DNA from: Oscillospiraceae bacterium
GTDB taxonomy: Bacteria > Bacillota > Clostridia > Oscillospirales > CAG-272
Direction: 5' to 3'
NCBI GenBank assembly: GCA_022009675.1
Contig: CP091718.1
Span: 1,767,501-1,781,424, forward strand
Length of the DNA stretch: 13,924 nt
The notes beneath the pieces are model-generated. The model did no database searches and had not been told where the DNA came from. It was given only the letters and a program-made list of their open reading frames with translations. This document shows, one piece after another, positions 1 to 6,889 of this stretch (positions are counted from its first letter, which is position 1; every line of letters begins with the position of its first letter). Made by a program: the position numbers and the translations under genes.

Positions 1-1193
<1,193 letters not shown>

Positions 1194-1296
1194 CCTCTTG
1201 CACCTCTTCGGTGCAGCGGTTCTTCATTCGTTTGAGTTTCTTTTTCTCCTCTTCTCTTCCTTCTTTTCGGTTGGAGATGAAGCACAAGAAGGGTAT
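1194..1296 (+). other. 23S-tRNA spacer with small hairpin and pyrimidine tract
   Basis: The spacer opens with a perfect 6-bp hairpin, TGCACC-TCTTC-GGTGCA, at 1199-1215. A strongly pyrimidine-rich stretch follows at about 1216-1270, then a purine-rich stretch at 1271-1293. The hairpin may be a processing structure just after the 23S 3' end. No T-run follows it closely enough to call a terminator, and transcription must pass through to reach the tRNA and 5S genes. Confidence 0.5.
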
Positions 1297-1373
1297 GCAC
1301 CTTTAGCTCAGCTGGTAGAGCAACTGACTCTTAATCAGTGGGTCCGGGGGTTCGAGTCCCCGAAGGTGCACCA
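1297..1373 (+). tRNA. tRNA-Lys (anticodon CTT), CCA encoded
   Basis: A complete cloverleaf is visible. The acceptor GCACCTT pairs with AAGGTGC, followed by discriminator A and an encoded CCA. The D-arm region is AGCTCAGCTGGTAGAGC. The anticodon stem ACTGA/TCAGT encloses the loop CTCTTAA, giving anticodon CTT (lysine AAG codons). The T-arm is CGGGG-TTCGAGT-CCCCG. It lies between 23S and 5S and so is probably co-transcribed with the rRNA operon. Confidence 0.97.
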
Positions 1374-1406
1374 CCGCAGCTGCGCGGCGCCGAGAGGCGG
1401 AAGCAG

Positions 1407-1643
<237 letters not shown>

Positions 1644-1648
1644 ACATC

Positions 1649-1680
1649 AAAGCCGATTCGTTTCCCGAGTCGGCTTTCCT
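1649..1680 (+). terminator. Intrinsic terminator after the rRNA cluster
   Basis: A 12-bp stem AAAGCCGATTCG / CGAGTCGGCTTT (one G-T pair) has a five-base loop at 1661-1665 and is followed by CTTTCCTTCT. It starts five bases after the second 5S gene. The T-run is interrupted, so efficiency is uncertain, but position and stem strength fit the end of an rRNA transcription unit. Confidence 0.8.
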
Positions 1681-1682
1681 TC

Positions 1683-1710
1683 TATTCCTCCTTAGCTCAG
1701 TCGGTAGAGC
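1683..1710 (+). repeat. 5'-half copy of tRNA-Asn, fragment 1
   Basis: The first 25 bases of the downstream tRNA-Asn, acceptor strand plus most of the D-arm, are reproduced exactly here (1686-1710) together with the preceding TAT. The sequence then departs and makes no anticodon arm or T-arm I can fold. A short CCGACAG at 1749-1755 sits at nearly the same offset as in the intact tRNA (63 versus 60), so a decayed tRNA is possible. It is the first of three copies spaced 105 and 104 bp apart. Confidence 0.8.
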
Positions 1711-1760
1711 TGGTGGAACGAATTACACGGGAGCAATCCCAATAAAAGCCGACAGAAAAC

Positions 1761-1784
1761 GGGACTTGAAATTGTACAAGTTCC
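1761..1784 (+). other. 24-nt hairpin in front of tRNA fragment 2
   Basis: GGGACTTG pairs with CAAGTTCC (8 bp, one G-T) around an 8-base loop. The hairpin ends exactly six bases (ACATAT) before the next tRNA 5' fragment. There is no T-run, so it is not a normal terminator. Confidence 0.55.
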
Positions 1785-1787
1785 ACA

Positions 1788-1812
1788 TATTCCTCCTTAG
1801 CTCAGTCGGTAG
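1788..1812 (+). repeat. 5'-half copy of tRNA-Asn, fragment 2
   Basis: The same TAT plus the first 22 bases of the tRNA-Asn gene (1791-1812) are repeated exactly. The copy then diverges at AGTGCGG, where the tRNA has AGAGCGC. Downstream sequence does not fold as a tRNA. Together with fragment 1 and the intact gene at 1895 it forms a three-copy array of near-constant period. Confidence 0.8.
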
Positions 1813-1864
1813 TGCGGACAGAGATGTTTACACCAAACGACTTTGCATAAGAAAATAGAAAATA

Positions 1865-1888
1865 GCGGTTTGACTTTGGTCAAATTGC
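1865..1888 (+). other. 24-nt hairpin in front of the intact tRNA-Asn
   Basis: GCGGTTTGAC pairs with GTCAAATTGC (10 bp, two G-T pairs) around the loop TTTG. Like the hairpin at 1761 it is 24 nt long and ends exactly six bases (TCATAT) before the tRNA sequence, although the stem sequences are unrelated. Confidence 0.6.
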
Positions 1889-1894
1889 TCATAT

Positions 1895-1967
1895 TCCTCC
1901 TTAGCTCAGTCGGTAGAGCGCGTGACTGTTAATCACGATGTCGTTGGTTCGAGCCCGACAGGGGGAG
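1895..1967 (+). tRNA. tRNA-Asn (anticodon GTT)
   Basis: The acceptor TCCTCCT pairs with AGGGGGA and discriminator G follows. The D-arm is AGCTCAGTCGGTAGAGC. The anticodon stem CGTGA/TCACG encloses CTGTTAA, giving anticodon GTT. The T-arm is GTTGG-TTCGAGC-CCGAC. CCA is not encoded (CTA follows). It is 73 nt long and the only complete copy of the three related sequences here. Confidence 0.96.
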
Positions 1968-1975
1968 CTAAAATG

Positions 1976-2006
1976 AGCCTCAAAATCATTGATTTTGGGG
2001 CTTTTT
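1976..2006 (+). terminator. Intrinsic terminator after tRNA-Asn
   Basis: AGCCTCAAAAT pairs with ATTTTGGGGCT (11 bp, one T-G pair) around CATTG, followed by five T. It lies nine bases after the tRNA and is a strong, classical terminator ending the RNA block. Confidence 0.9.
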
Positions 2007-2064
2007 CGTGCCAAAATGAAATTCTCGAAGATTTTTCGTTGCAAAAAAACACGCTAGAAAATTT

Positions 2065-2111
2065 GGTTTACACTCATGCGGTAGAAAGATTCTACCGAAC
2101 GACTGTAAACC
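2065..2111 (+). repeat. Nested inverted repeat upstream of the ParB-like gene
   Basis: The outer arms GGTTTACA and TGTAAACC are perfect complements, each separated by six bases from the inner arms CGGTAGAA and TTCTACCG, which flank AGA. The whole 47-bp element is a cruciform or RNA hairpin with a symmetric internal loop. No T-run follows, so it is not an obvious terminator. It could be an operator, or a centromere-like site bound by the ParB-like protein encoded downstream. That assignment is inference. Confidence 0.6.
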
Positions 2112-2122
2112 TAAAAAATTTG

Positions 2123-2231
2123 CCTCCAAAACGGAAAATACATACCGCCTTTTTGATTAACACTCGTCCGCGATTTCCCACTTGAAAGGGAAGACCGAAC
2201 GATTCAAAGAGACGGTATTTTTATTTGGAGG
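2123..2231 (+). promoter_or_regulatory. Possible leader fold hiding the parB ribosome binding site
   Basis: CCTCCAAA at 2123-2130 is complementary to TTTGGAGG at 2224-2231, which contains the ribosome binding site of the ParB-like gene. Inside that pair, AAAATAC (2135-2141) complements GTATTTT (2215-2221). The enclosed stretch has a further small pairing, TTCCC with GGGAA, near 2175-2192. The fold would sequester the Shine-Dalgarno sequence. It is seen by complementarity only and not tested. Confidence 0.45.
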
Positions 2232-2236
2232 GGCGC

Positions 2237-3146
2237 ATGGAAGAAACAAAAACTTTGGAGGAGGAGTATTCTCCGACGGATGCAAAAAGGGAAAAGGTAC
2301 GAAGGGTAGCAGTGGCAATGATCGACGACTTCCCGGAACATCCGTTTAAGGTAAAGGACGATGAAGAAATGGAAAAGCTGAAGGACAGCATATCTCTGTA
2401 CGGTGTTCTGACTCCTGTTGTGGCAAGGCGCTGTGAAAACGGGCGTTATGAGCTGATTTCCGGCCATAGGCGGAAATATGCCTGCAAAGCGCTTGGAATT
2501 GAGTTTATGCCGGCGATTGTGCGGAGATGAGCAGAGAAGAAGCGGTGATTGCTATGGTGGACAGCAATTTGCAACGGGAACACATTCTGCCGAGCGAAAA
2601 AGCATTCGCTTATAAAATGAAATTGGAAGCGTTGAAATGCCAGGGAAAGCGAACGGATTTAACTTCGGACCCAGTGGGACCGAAGTTCCGATCTAATGCA
2701 GAGTTATCAGCGTCAAGTGAGGATAGTGTGACTCAAATTAAACGCTATATCCGCCTGACCGAACTTGTTCCGGAACTTTTGGAATTGGTGGATGACGGTC
2801 GGATGGCTTTCCGTCCTGCTGTGGAAATATCCTACCTCACGGAGGACGAGCAGCGGGATCTGGTAGAAACCATAGACAGCGAGGATTGCACACCGTCCCT
2901 GTCGCAGGCTTGCCGCATGAAGAAGCTCAGTCAGGAAGGGAAGTTGGACATGGACGCAATCTTTTTCTATCATGACCGAGGAGAAAGCCAACCAGAAAGA
3001 GAAAATTAAGATTCCGGCAGAACGGCTGGACCGTTTCTTTTGAGCGTAGAACGCCGCAGGCGGAGATTGAGAAAGTCATTATTGCGGCATTGGAGGATTA
3101 CTATGCCCGAATCAGGCAGAGACGGGCAAACAGGGATGCAAGATGA
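2237..3146 (+). CDS. ParB/Spo0J-like nuclease-fold DNA-binding protein, three frameshifts
   Basis: This is a ParB/RepB/Spo0J-family protein of about 300 aa. The N-terminal domain carries the ParB signature: an HPF segment, the ELISGHRRKYACKALG box (about residues 74-90) and then MVDSNLQRE. The middle resembles the family's helix-turn-helix region (SSEDSVTQIKRYIRLTELVP). ATG 2237 is chosen because GGAGG lies five bases upstream. Three breaks are visible. Near 2524 one G is missing (restoring it gives VREMSREEA). Near 2964 one T is extra in a T-run (restored frame IFSIMTEEKANQK). Near 3038 one T is extra again. The restored frame ends at TGA 3146 after a basic tail. No ParA is adjacent, so it may act as a regulator or partition protein of an integrated element. 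Confidence 0.9.
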
Positions 3147-3174
3147 ACGCTACGGAATAATCTGTAGCAGGAGG

Positions 3175-3223
3175 AAAGCGGTCAGTGCGTTTTGAGGGGT
3201 TAGGTGCTGACCGCTTTTTTCTT
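3175..3223 (+). terminator. Intrinsic terminator after the ParB-like gene
   Basis: AAAGCGGTCAG pairs perfectly with CTGACCGCTTT and is followed by TTT and a T-rich run. The loop of about 21 bases is unusually long. It contains TGAGGGGTTAG, which is complementary over 11 bases to CTAACCCCTCA at 3248-3258, so an alternative fold is possible. Confidence 0.88.
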
Positions 3224-3303
3224 TCTCTTGTTCCCCTTTCTTAACAACTAACCCCTCAGACCTACCGTACTTACCGGAAAGAGAAGGATCTATATCCGCA
3301 CAT

Positions 3304-3332
3304 TTGCAAAGCATCCGGTTTCATGCTATCAT
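3304..3332 (+). promoter_or_regulatory. Probable sigma-A promoter for the 57-aa gene
   Basis: TTGCAA (-35) and TATCAT (-10) are separated by exactly 17 bases, close to the vegetative consensus. They lie about 40 bases before the start codon at 3371 and just after the preceding terminator. Confidence 0.6.
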
Positions 3333-3370
3333 AACCGTGAAAAAGAAATTACATACAGGAGGTTCCGAAT

Positions 3371-3544
3371 ATGCTGTTTCATCGAAAGGAAGAAAAATAC
3401 CGTCTGTCCCTGACCGACAAGGAATATCGGCTGCTGTTGGATTGCCTGATGATCCGCCGCAACAAGCTGCTTGCCGAGGGACGGTACACCGATGCGATTG
3501 ATGAGGTTATCCTCCTGATTTGCAAATCAATACTTTTCATATAG
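3371..3544 (+). CDS. Small conserved-looking protein, 57 aa, function unknown
   Basis: ATG 3371 follows a strong AGGAGG seven bases upstream. The intact frame encodes a 57-aa charged, helical protein starting MLFHRKEEKYRLSLTDKEY and containing RRNKLLAEGRYTDAIDEVI. It resembles small proteins I remember from clostridial integrative elements (an FHRKE start and an FRNKLIA-like core), but I cannot name a family or function. It has its own probable promoter and terminator, so it is monocistronic. It is one of the few intact reading frames in the window. Confidence 0.75.
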   Translation: MLFHRKEEKYRLSLTDKEYRLLLDCLMIRRNKLLAEGRYTDAIDEVILLICKSILFI

Positions 3545-3574
3545 GGGCGTTTCGCAAAATGAAAACGCCCTTTT
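3545..3574 (+). terminator. Intrinsic terminator after the 57-aa gene
   Basis: GGGCGTTT pairs with AAACGCCC around a 10-base loop and is followed by TTTTCCTTTT. It begins immediately after the stop codon. Confidence 0.85.
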
Positions 3575-3601
3575 CCTTTTCCGGCAGGTTCTCCTTTACA
3601 T

Positions 3602-3632
3602 AGCTCTTAAGCGAAAGCATGAGGGCTTTTTT
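3602..3632 (+). terminator. Terminator or attenuator ahead of the pilus operon
   Basis: GCTCTTAAGC pairs with GCATGAGGGC with one A-A mismatch around a GAAA tetraloop, followed by six T. No gene lies between it and the terminator at 3545-3574, so it is either a back-up terminator or an attenuator in the leader of the Tad operon. I saw no clear promoter between the two. Confidence 0.7.
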
Positions 3633-3653
3633 ATTTGCAAAGGAGTGATGCCT

Positions 3654-3668
3654 ATGTCCTCGCTGTAG
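3654..3668 (+). other. Very short leader ORF with strong ribosome binding site
   Basis: AAAGGAG at 3639-3645 is ideally spaced in front of ATG 3654, but the frame stops after four codons (MSSL). Beyond the TAG the frame stays open into the pilin start. It is therefore either a leader peptide linked to the preceding hairpin or a small gene broken by an error at 3666-3668. Confidence 0.35.
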
Positions 3669-3735
3669 TCCGACCGACAACGATTTTACCAAAAAAACAA
3701 AACCAATTCATTTCAAAAAACAAAGGAGAAACATC

Positions 3736-4003
3736 ATGAAACAGTTTTTTAAGAAGGTCGGCAATTTCTTCAAATCGGCGAAGGAGACTGCCCTGAATTT
3801 CGTTTCCCGTAAGCCGCTCCGCGCCAACCTCGCTCTGGCTTCGGTAAGCGGTGAGGGTTATGTCGACACCGGTGTGAAGATCATCATTGCCGTGGTGGTC
3901 GGCGGTGTCCCTGCTTGCGGGTCTGTACGCGCTGTTCAACACGACGATCATTCCGACGCTGACGGCGAAGATCAGCCAGATGTTCAATTACGCCGGCAAC
4001 TGA
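3736..4003 (+). CDS. Small single-TM pilin-like protein 1 (DUF6133/Flp-like)
   Basis: This protein of about 88 aa is probably the first pilin of the Tad operon. ATG 3736 follows AAGGAG at seven bases. Residues 1-35 are basic and amphipathic. Then comes the box SGEGYVDTGVKI and a hydrophobic segment IIIAVVVGG. A frameshift near 3905 moves the rest to another frame, restoring LLAGLYALFNTTIIPTLTAK and a FNYAGN end at TGA 4003. The size and single TM fit the Flp-type pilins of Tad systems. The sequence fits the uncharacterised clostridial family I recall as DUF6133. The Glu before the TM may correspond to the Flp processing motif. Pilin 2, 48 bases downstream, is a paralogue. Confidence 0.75.
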
Positions 4004-4051
4004 TGCCGGACAAATCCGATCTGTAATTCACAATCAAGAGGAGAAAGAAAA

Positions 4052-4286
4052 ATGAAAAAGCTCATCAACAAGATCAGGAATTTCTGCAACAGAAGGCAAT
4101 CGCGGCAAAGACCGCAATTCAGTCGGTAAGCAGTCGAGGGCTAGTGTCGATACCGGCGTGAAGATCATCATCTCGGTCGTGGTCGGCGGCGTTATCCTTG
4201 CCGGACTGTATGCGCTGTTCAAGACCACCATTCTTCCCAATCTCAACACCGAGATCGGCAAGATGTTCAATTATTCCGGCACCTGA
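4052..4286 (+). CDS. Small single-TM pilin-like protein 2 (DUF6133/Flp-like)
   Basis: A paralogue of the preceding gene, about 78 aa. ATG 4052 follows GAGGAGAAAG. It reads MKKLINKIRN, then after a shift near 4078 FLQQKAIAAKTAIQSVSSRG, then after a shift near 4140 SVDTGVKIIISVVVGG, VILAGLYALFKTTILPNL and NTEIGKMFNYSGT. The TM core GLYALF and the MFNY(A/S)G end are nearly identical to pilin 1. The usual Glu before the VDTGVK box is not seen, but the frameshift falls exactly there, so its absence is not reliable. Two near-identical mini-pilins at the head of the operon suggest major pilin subunits. Confidence 0.72.
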
Positions 4287-4313
4287 TCCGGAAACGGTAA
4301 AGGCGGTGACAGT

Positions 4314-4830
4314 ATGAAAAAGGAGTTGTCAAACCGCCGGGGTGAAGTCTTTACCGCCACGGCAGTGAAAGTTATCATTGCCGTGGTGGTCGGGTGCTGA
4401 TTCTCGGCGGATTGTTTGCACTGTACCGGAATGTCATTTTCCCGAAGCTGAATCAGAAGGTGGAGGGATGATCCACACCGAAGATACGGTGCAGGTTCGG
4501 AAAGACGGAACTCCGTGCAGTACAGCTACGACGGGGGAGACCTGGAAGGATTGTACCATTCCGGGTGTGAGCGCATCTGCTACGGTCAGTACGGTTCTTA
4601 CACGAACCTATCAGGAAAAAGACTGCTTTCCTTGCGGTTATCAGGCGACGAAGCGGCGCCCGCCTGTATGTCAGCCGTGATGCGCAGGAGTGGGTCCGTC
4701 CATCGGAGACAGCAAATCGGTTTCCGTTGGCAACGGAACTTCGTATGTGACGGTAAGTTGCGGGGACGGAAGATCCTACCGCAGTCATGACGGAATCGAA
4801 TGGGAAATGACATCTACCAAACGGTACTGA
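4314..4830 (+). CDS. Pilin-like protein with Asp-box-like ectodomain (minor pilin candidate 1)
   Basis: The N-terminus from ATG 4314 reads MKKELSNRRGEVFTATAVK, IIAVVVG and, after one missing G near 4393, VLILGGLFALYRNVIFPKL. This is the same single-TM pilin-like module as pilins 1 and 2. An extended C-terminal part follows, scattered over three frames by several indels and ending at TGA 4830. Readable pieces are MIHTEDTVQVRKDG, YSYDGETWKDC (about 4521), LYVSRDAQEWVRP (about 4664) and SHDGIEWEMTSTKRY at the end. The recurring S-x-D-x-x-x-W unit resembles the Asp-boxes of BNR/sialidase-type beta-propellers. I infer a membrane-anchored minor pilin exposing a beta-rich domain. The exact reading path cannot be fixed here. 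Confidence 0.55.
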
Positions 4831-4839
4831 GGAGGGAAC

Positions 4840-5417
4840 ATGAAACGACTGAAAAACAATCGCGGAGAAGGGCAGATTTCTGTCGGCGTAAAAATCATCC
4901 TTGCCGTTGTCATCGGCGCACTGATTCTCGGTGGGCTGTATCTGCTGTTTGACCGTGTGATTCTTCGGAATACCGACCGACAAATCAAGGAACTCATGGC
5001 GGCGGGAGGCAGTTCCGAAGTGCTGGAGGTGCGGACAACGGATAACAGCGCGCTACTCACCTCTCTTTCCTATACGCATGATGGGGTGACATGGATTCCG
5101 TCCGAAATTCCGACCTACGCAAAAGATGCAAAGGTTCTGACTCTGGCATCGGGCGGCGCGGCAGATGCTCCGGTCACGCTTTGTATCATCCGTTCCGACA
5201 ACAATGTGGTCGCGCTCTATTCCACCGACGAGGGAGAAGTTTCCCGCGAGGGAAAGCGATGGACTTTACAGGAAATACGGAGCAAGAATGAAGTGGAATG
5301 CAGAAAACCCAACGCTTTGAAGGAGAAATTCGTATCAATCAGAGCGGAAACCTCCTTTGGACGAAGGACGGAATCACATGGAAACTTCTCAATGCCCCAA
5401 TCCACTACTTCAATTAA
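4840..5417 (+). CDS. Pilin-like protein with Asp-box-like ectodomain (minor pilin candidate 2)
   Basis: ATG 4840 follows GGAGGG closely after the previous stop. The N-terminus MKRLKNNRGEGQISVGVKI and the TM ILAVVIGALILGGLYLLF repeat the pilin-like module. The outer part, about 150 residues, contains YTHDGVTWIP (about residues 84-93), YSTDEG followed by SREGKRWT, and, after a frameshift near 5300, LLWTKDGITWKLL with the end PIHYFN at TAA 5417. The DG-x-x-W units match those of the preceding gene, so the two are diverged tandem duplicates. I expect an extracytoplasmic beta-domain carried by a pilin-type anchor. Substrate or ligand is unknown. Confidence 0.68.
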
Positions 5418-5430
5418 AGGAGACAAAAAC

Positions 5431-6083
5431 ATGAATATGGTTATCTGCCCTCCCGTGTGGATTCGACCGAGGTGATCGCACGGGTAGATAAGGGCATTCT
5501 TTTCGCCGTCCTGACGGCGTTTTTGTTTTCCGGTGCGGCAATGCTGATCGGATTGCTTCTGCACCGTATCATGCAGGAGGAAGGGTTACAAAACCCATCT
5601 TGCCCCGTGTCTTGCCGTTCCGGGACTTGTGGCATTGGCGGGCTTTCTCCGCTTCGGGCTGTCGGTCACGGCGGTGCAGGGGGTGTTCCTTGCGTGCCTG
5701 TTTCTGTATGCGTCATGCAGTGACCTGACCGACCACCATATGGACGACCACATCTGGATAACGGTGCTTGCCTTGGGGCTTTGCTCTGTCGGGCGGTTCG
5801 GGATCGTCTCCATGCTCATCGGCGCGGCGATGGTCTTTGTCCCGCAGATGTTGGTGTCGCTCATCGGGAAAGGGAACACGCTCGGCGGTGCGGACATCAA
5901 GCTGTCAACCGCGCTTGCGTTCCTGCTGGTTGGCAGAGAGGTCTTGCCGCACTGATGGCGGGGCTGTTGGCTGGCGGTCATCGTCATGGCAATTGTGCAG
6001 AAGCTGAACAGGAAAAACGCAGACAGCCGTTTGCCCTGATTCCGTTCCTCGCGTCGGCGGCAACGGTTCTATTCTTTATCTGA
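5431..6083 (+). CDS. A24 prepilin peptidase (TadV/CpaA type), frameshifted
   Basis: A polytopic aspartyl peptidase that would cleave prepilin leaders at the inner face of the membrane. Both family aspartates are visible: YASCSDLTDHHMDDHIW (about 5709-5759) and the C-terminal motif LGGADIKLSTALAFLL (about 5881-5929), equivalent to the GxGD box. Hydrophobic segments include GILFAVLTAFLFSGAAML, LVALAGFLRFGLSV and, near the end, IPFLASAATVLFFI. At least five frameshifts are needed (near 5455, 5590, 5935, 5983 and 6032). The first segment could be a separate small TM protein, in which case the peptidase would begin near 5570. ATG 5431 is favoured by the AAAGGAG in front of it. About 215 aa if restored. 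It matches the place of such a peptidase in Tad loci. Confidence 0.82.
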
Positions 6084-6102
6084 CAGAAAGGAGACATCGA
6101 TT

Positions 6103-6886
6103 GTGTTCAAGAAAACACCAAAGGCACCGAAAGAGCCGAAGCCGCCGAAAATCAAGGTGCAGAAAACCCGAAAGATCGGCAACCGGACGCTCATCGGTAT
6201 CCTTTCCATTGTTGTTGCACTGCTCATCTGCTTCGGCGTTGCTCCCGTCATCAATCGGGTGGCGGACAGCAAGACCGAGATTGTGCGCGTTAAGACCCTG
6301 ATTCCGAAAGGCACCTGTATCAATGAAAGTGACCTTGAAACCGTCACGGTCGGAGCGTATAACCTGCCGGAGAATGTCATCCGGAAGAAAGCCGATGCGG
6401 TCGGAAAATATGCAACGGGCGATCTTTATGCGGGGGACTGGATTCTCCCCCGGCAACCTGACCGCAGACCCGGATTCCGCAACGGACATTCTGGATTCCC
6501 TCGGCAACGACCGCAAGGCGATGTCTGTCACCATCGGCTCCTTTGCGCAGGGCTCTCCGGCAAACTGGAGACGGGGACATTATTTCGGTTATTGTCTATT
6601 CCAGCAAGGACGCCTCTCGCCTTCACGCCGCCCGAACTGCAATATCTGCGGGTGATTACGAGTACCACCTCGCAGGGCGTGGACAAGTCGGATGTGACCG
6701 ACGCCACACAGCCCGTGACGGTGACGCTGCTCGTCAATCAGGCGCAGGCGGAGCAGCTTGCCTATTATGAAAAGACCGCATCCATGCACTTTGCGCTGGA
6801 ATATCGTGGCGACCGTGCCACCGCGCAGAAATATCTGGACGCACAGGCGCAGTATTTTTATCGACCATCCAAACGGGAGGGACTGA
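6103..6886 (+). CDS. CpaB/RcpC-like pilus assembly protein with SAF domain
   Basis: GTG 6103 is preceded by AAAGGAG at nine bases. A basic, Lys/Pro-rich cytoplasmic head (residues 1-27) precedes one TM (LIGILSIVVALLICFGVAPV, about 30-49). A SAF-type segment follows: KTLIPKGTCINESDLETVTV and LPENVIRKKADAVGKYATGD (about 65-108), typical of CpaB/RcpC. Frameshifts near 6450, 6550 and 6620 break the middle, where DILDSLGNDRKAMSVTIGSF and GDIISVIVYSSKDASRL belong. The end NQAQAEQLAYYEKTASMHFA returns to the first frame. A T-run near 6855 probably hides one more indel, and the restored frame then ends NGRD at TGA 6886, three bases before the next ATG. CpaB is an extracytoplasmic assembly factor of Tad pili. 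Confidence 0.82.
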
Positions 6887-6889
6887 CGA

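Noticed and set aside
1683..1920. CRISPR-like array (repeat of about 25 bp, period about 105 bp)
   Set aside because: The repeat is the 5' half of a tRNA gene, there are only three copies, spacers of about 80 bp are too long, and no cas gene is near.
1922..2185. Open frame starting inside tRNA-Asn
   Set aside because: It begins in the anticodon arm, crosses a strong terminator and has no ribosome binding site.
3545..3735. Cyclic-di-GMP (GEMM) riboswitch in front of the pilus operon
   Set aside because: This would be sensible for pili, but I find neither the conserved GACGCAAAGCC-type core nor the tetraloop receptor arrangement. GCGAAAGC here is only a terminator loop.
4453..4983. Long minus-strand open frame opposite the pilin genes
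   Set aside because: Its translation shows no family-like pattern and no ribosome binding site, and it is antisense to recognisable pilin-like coding sequence.
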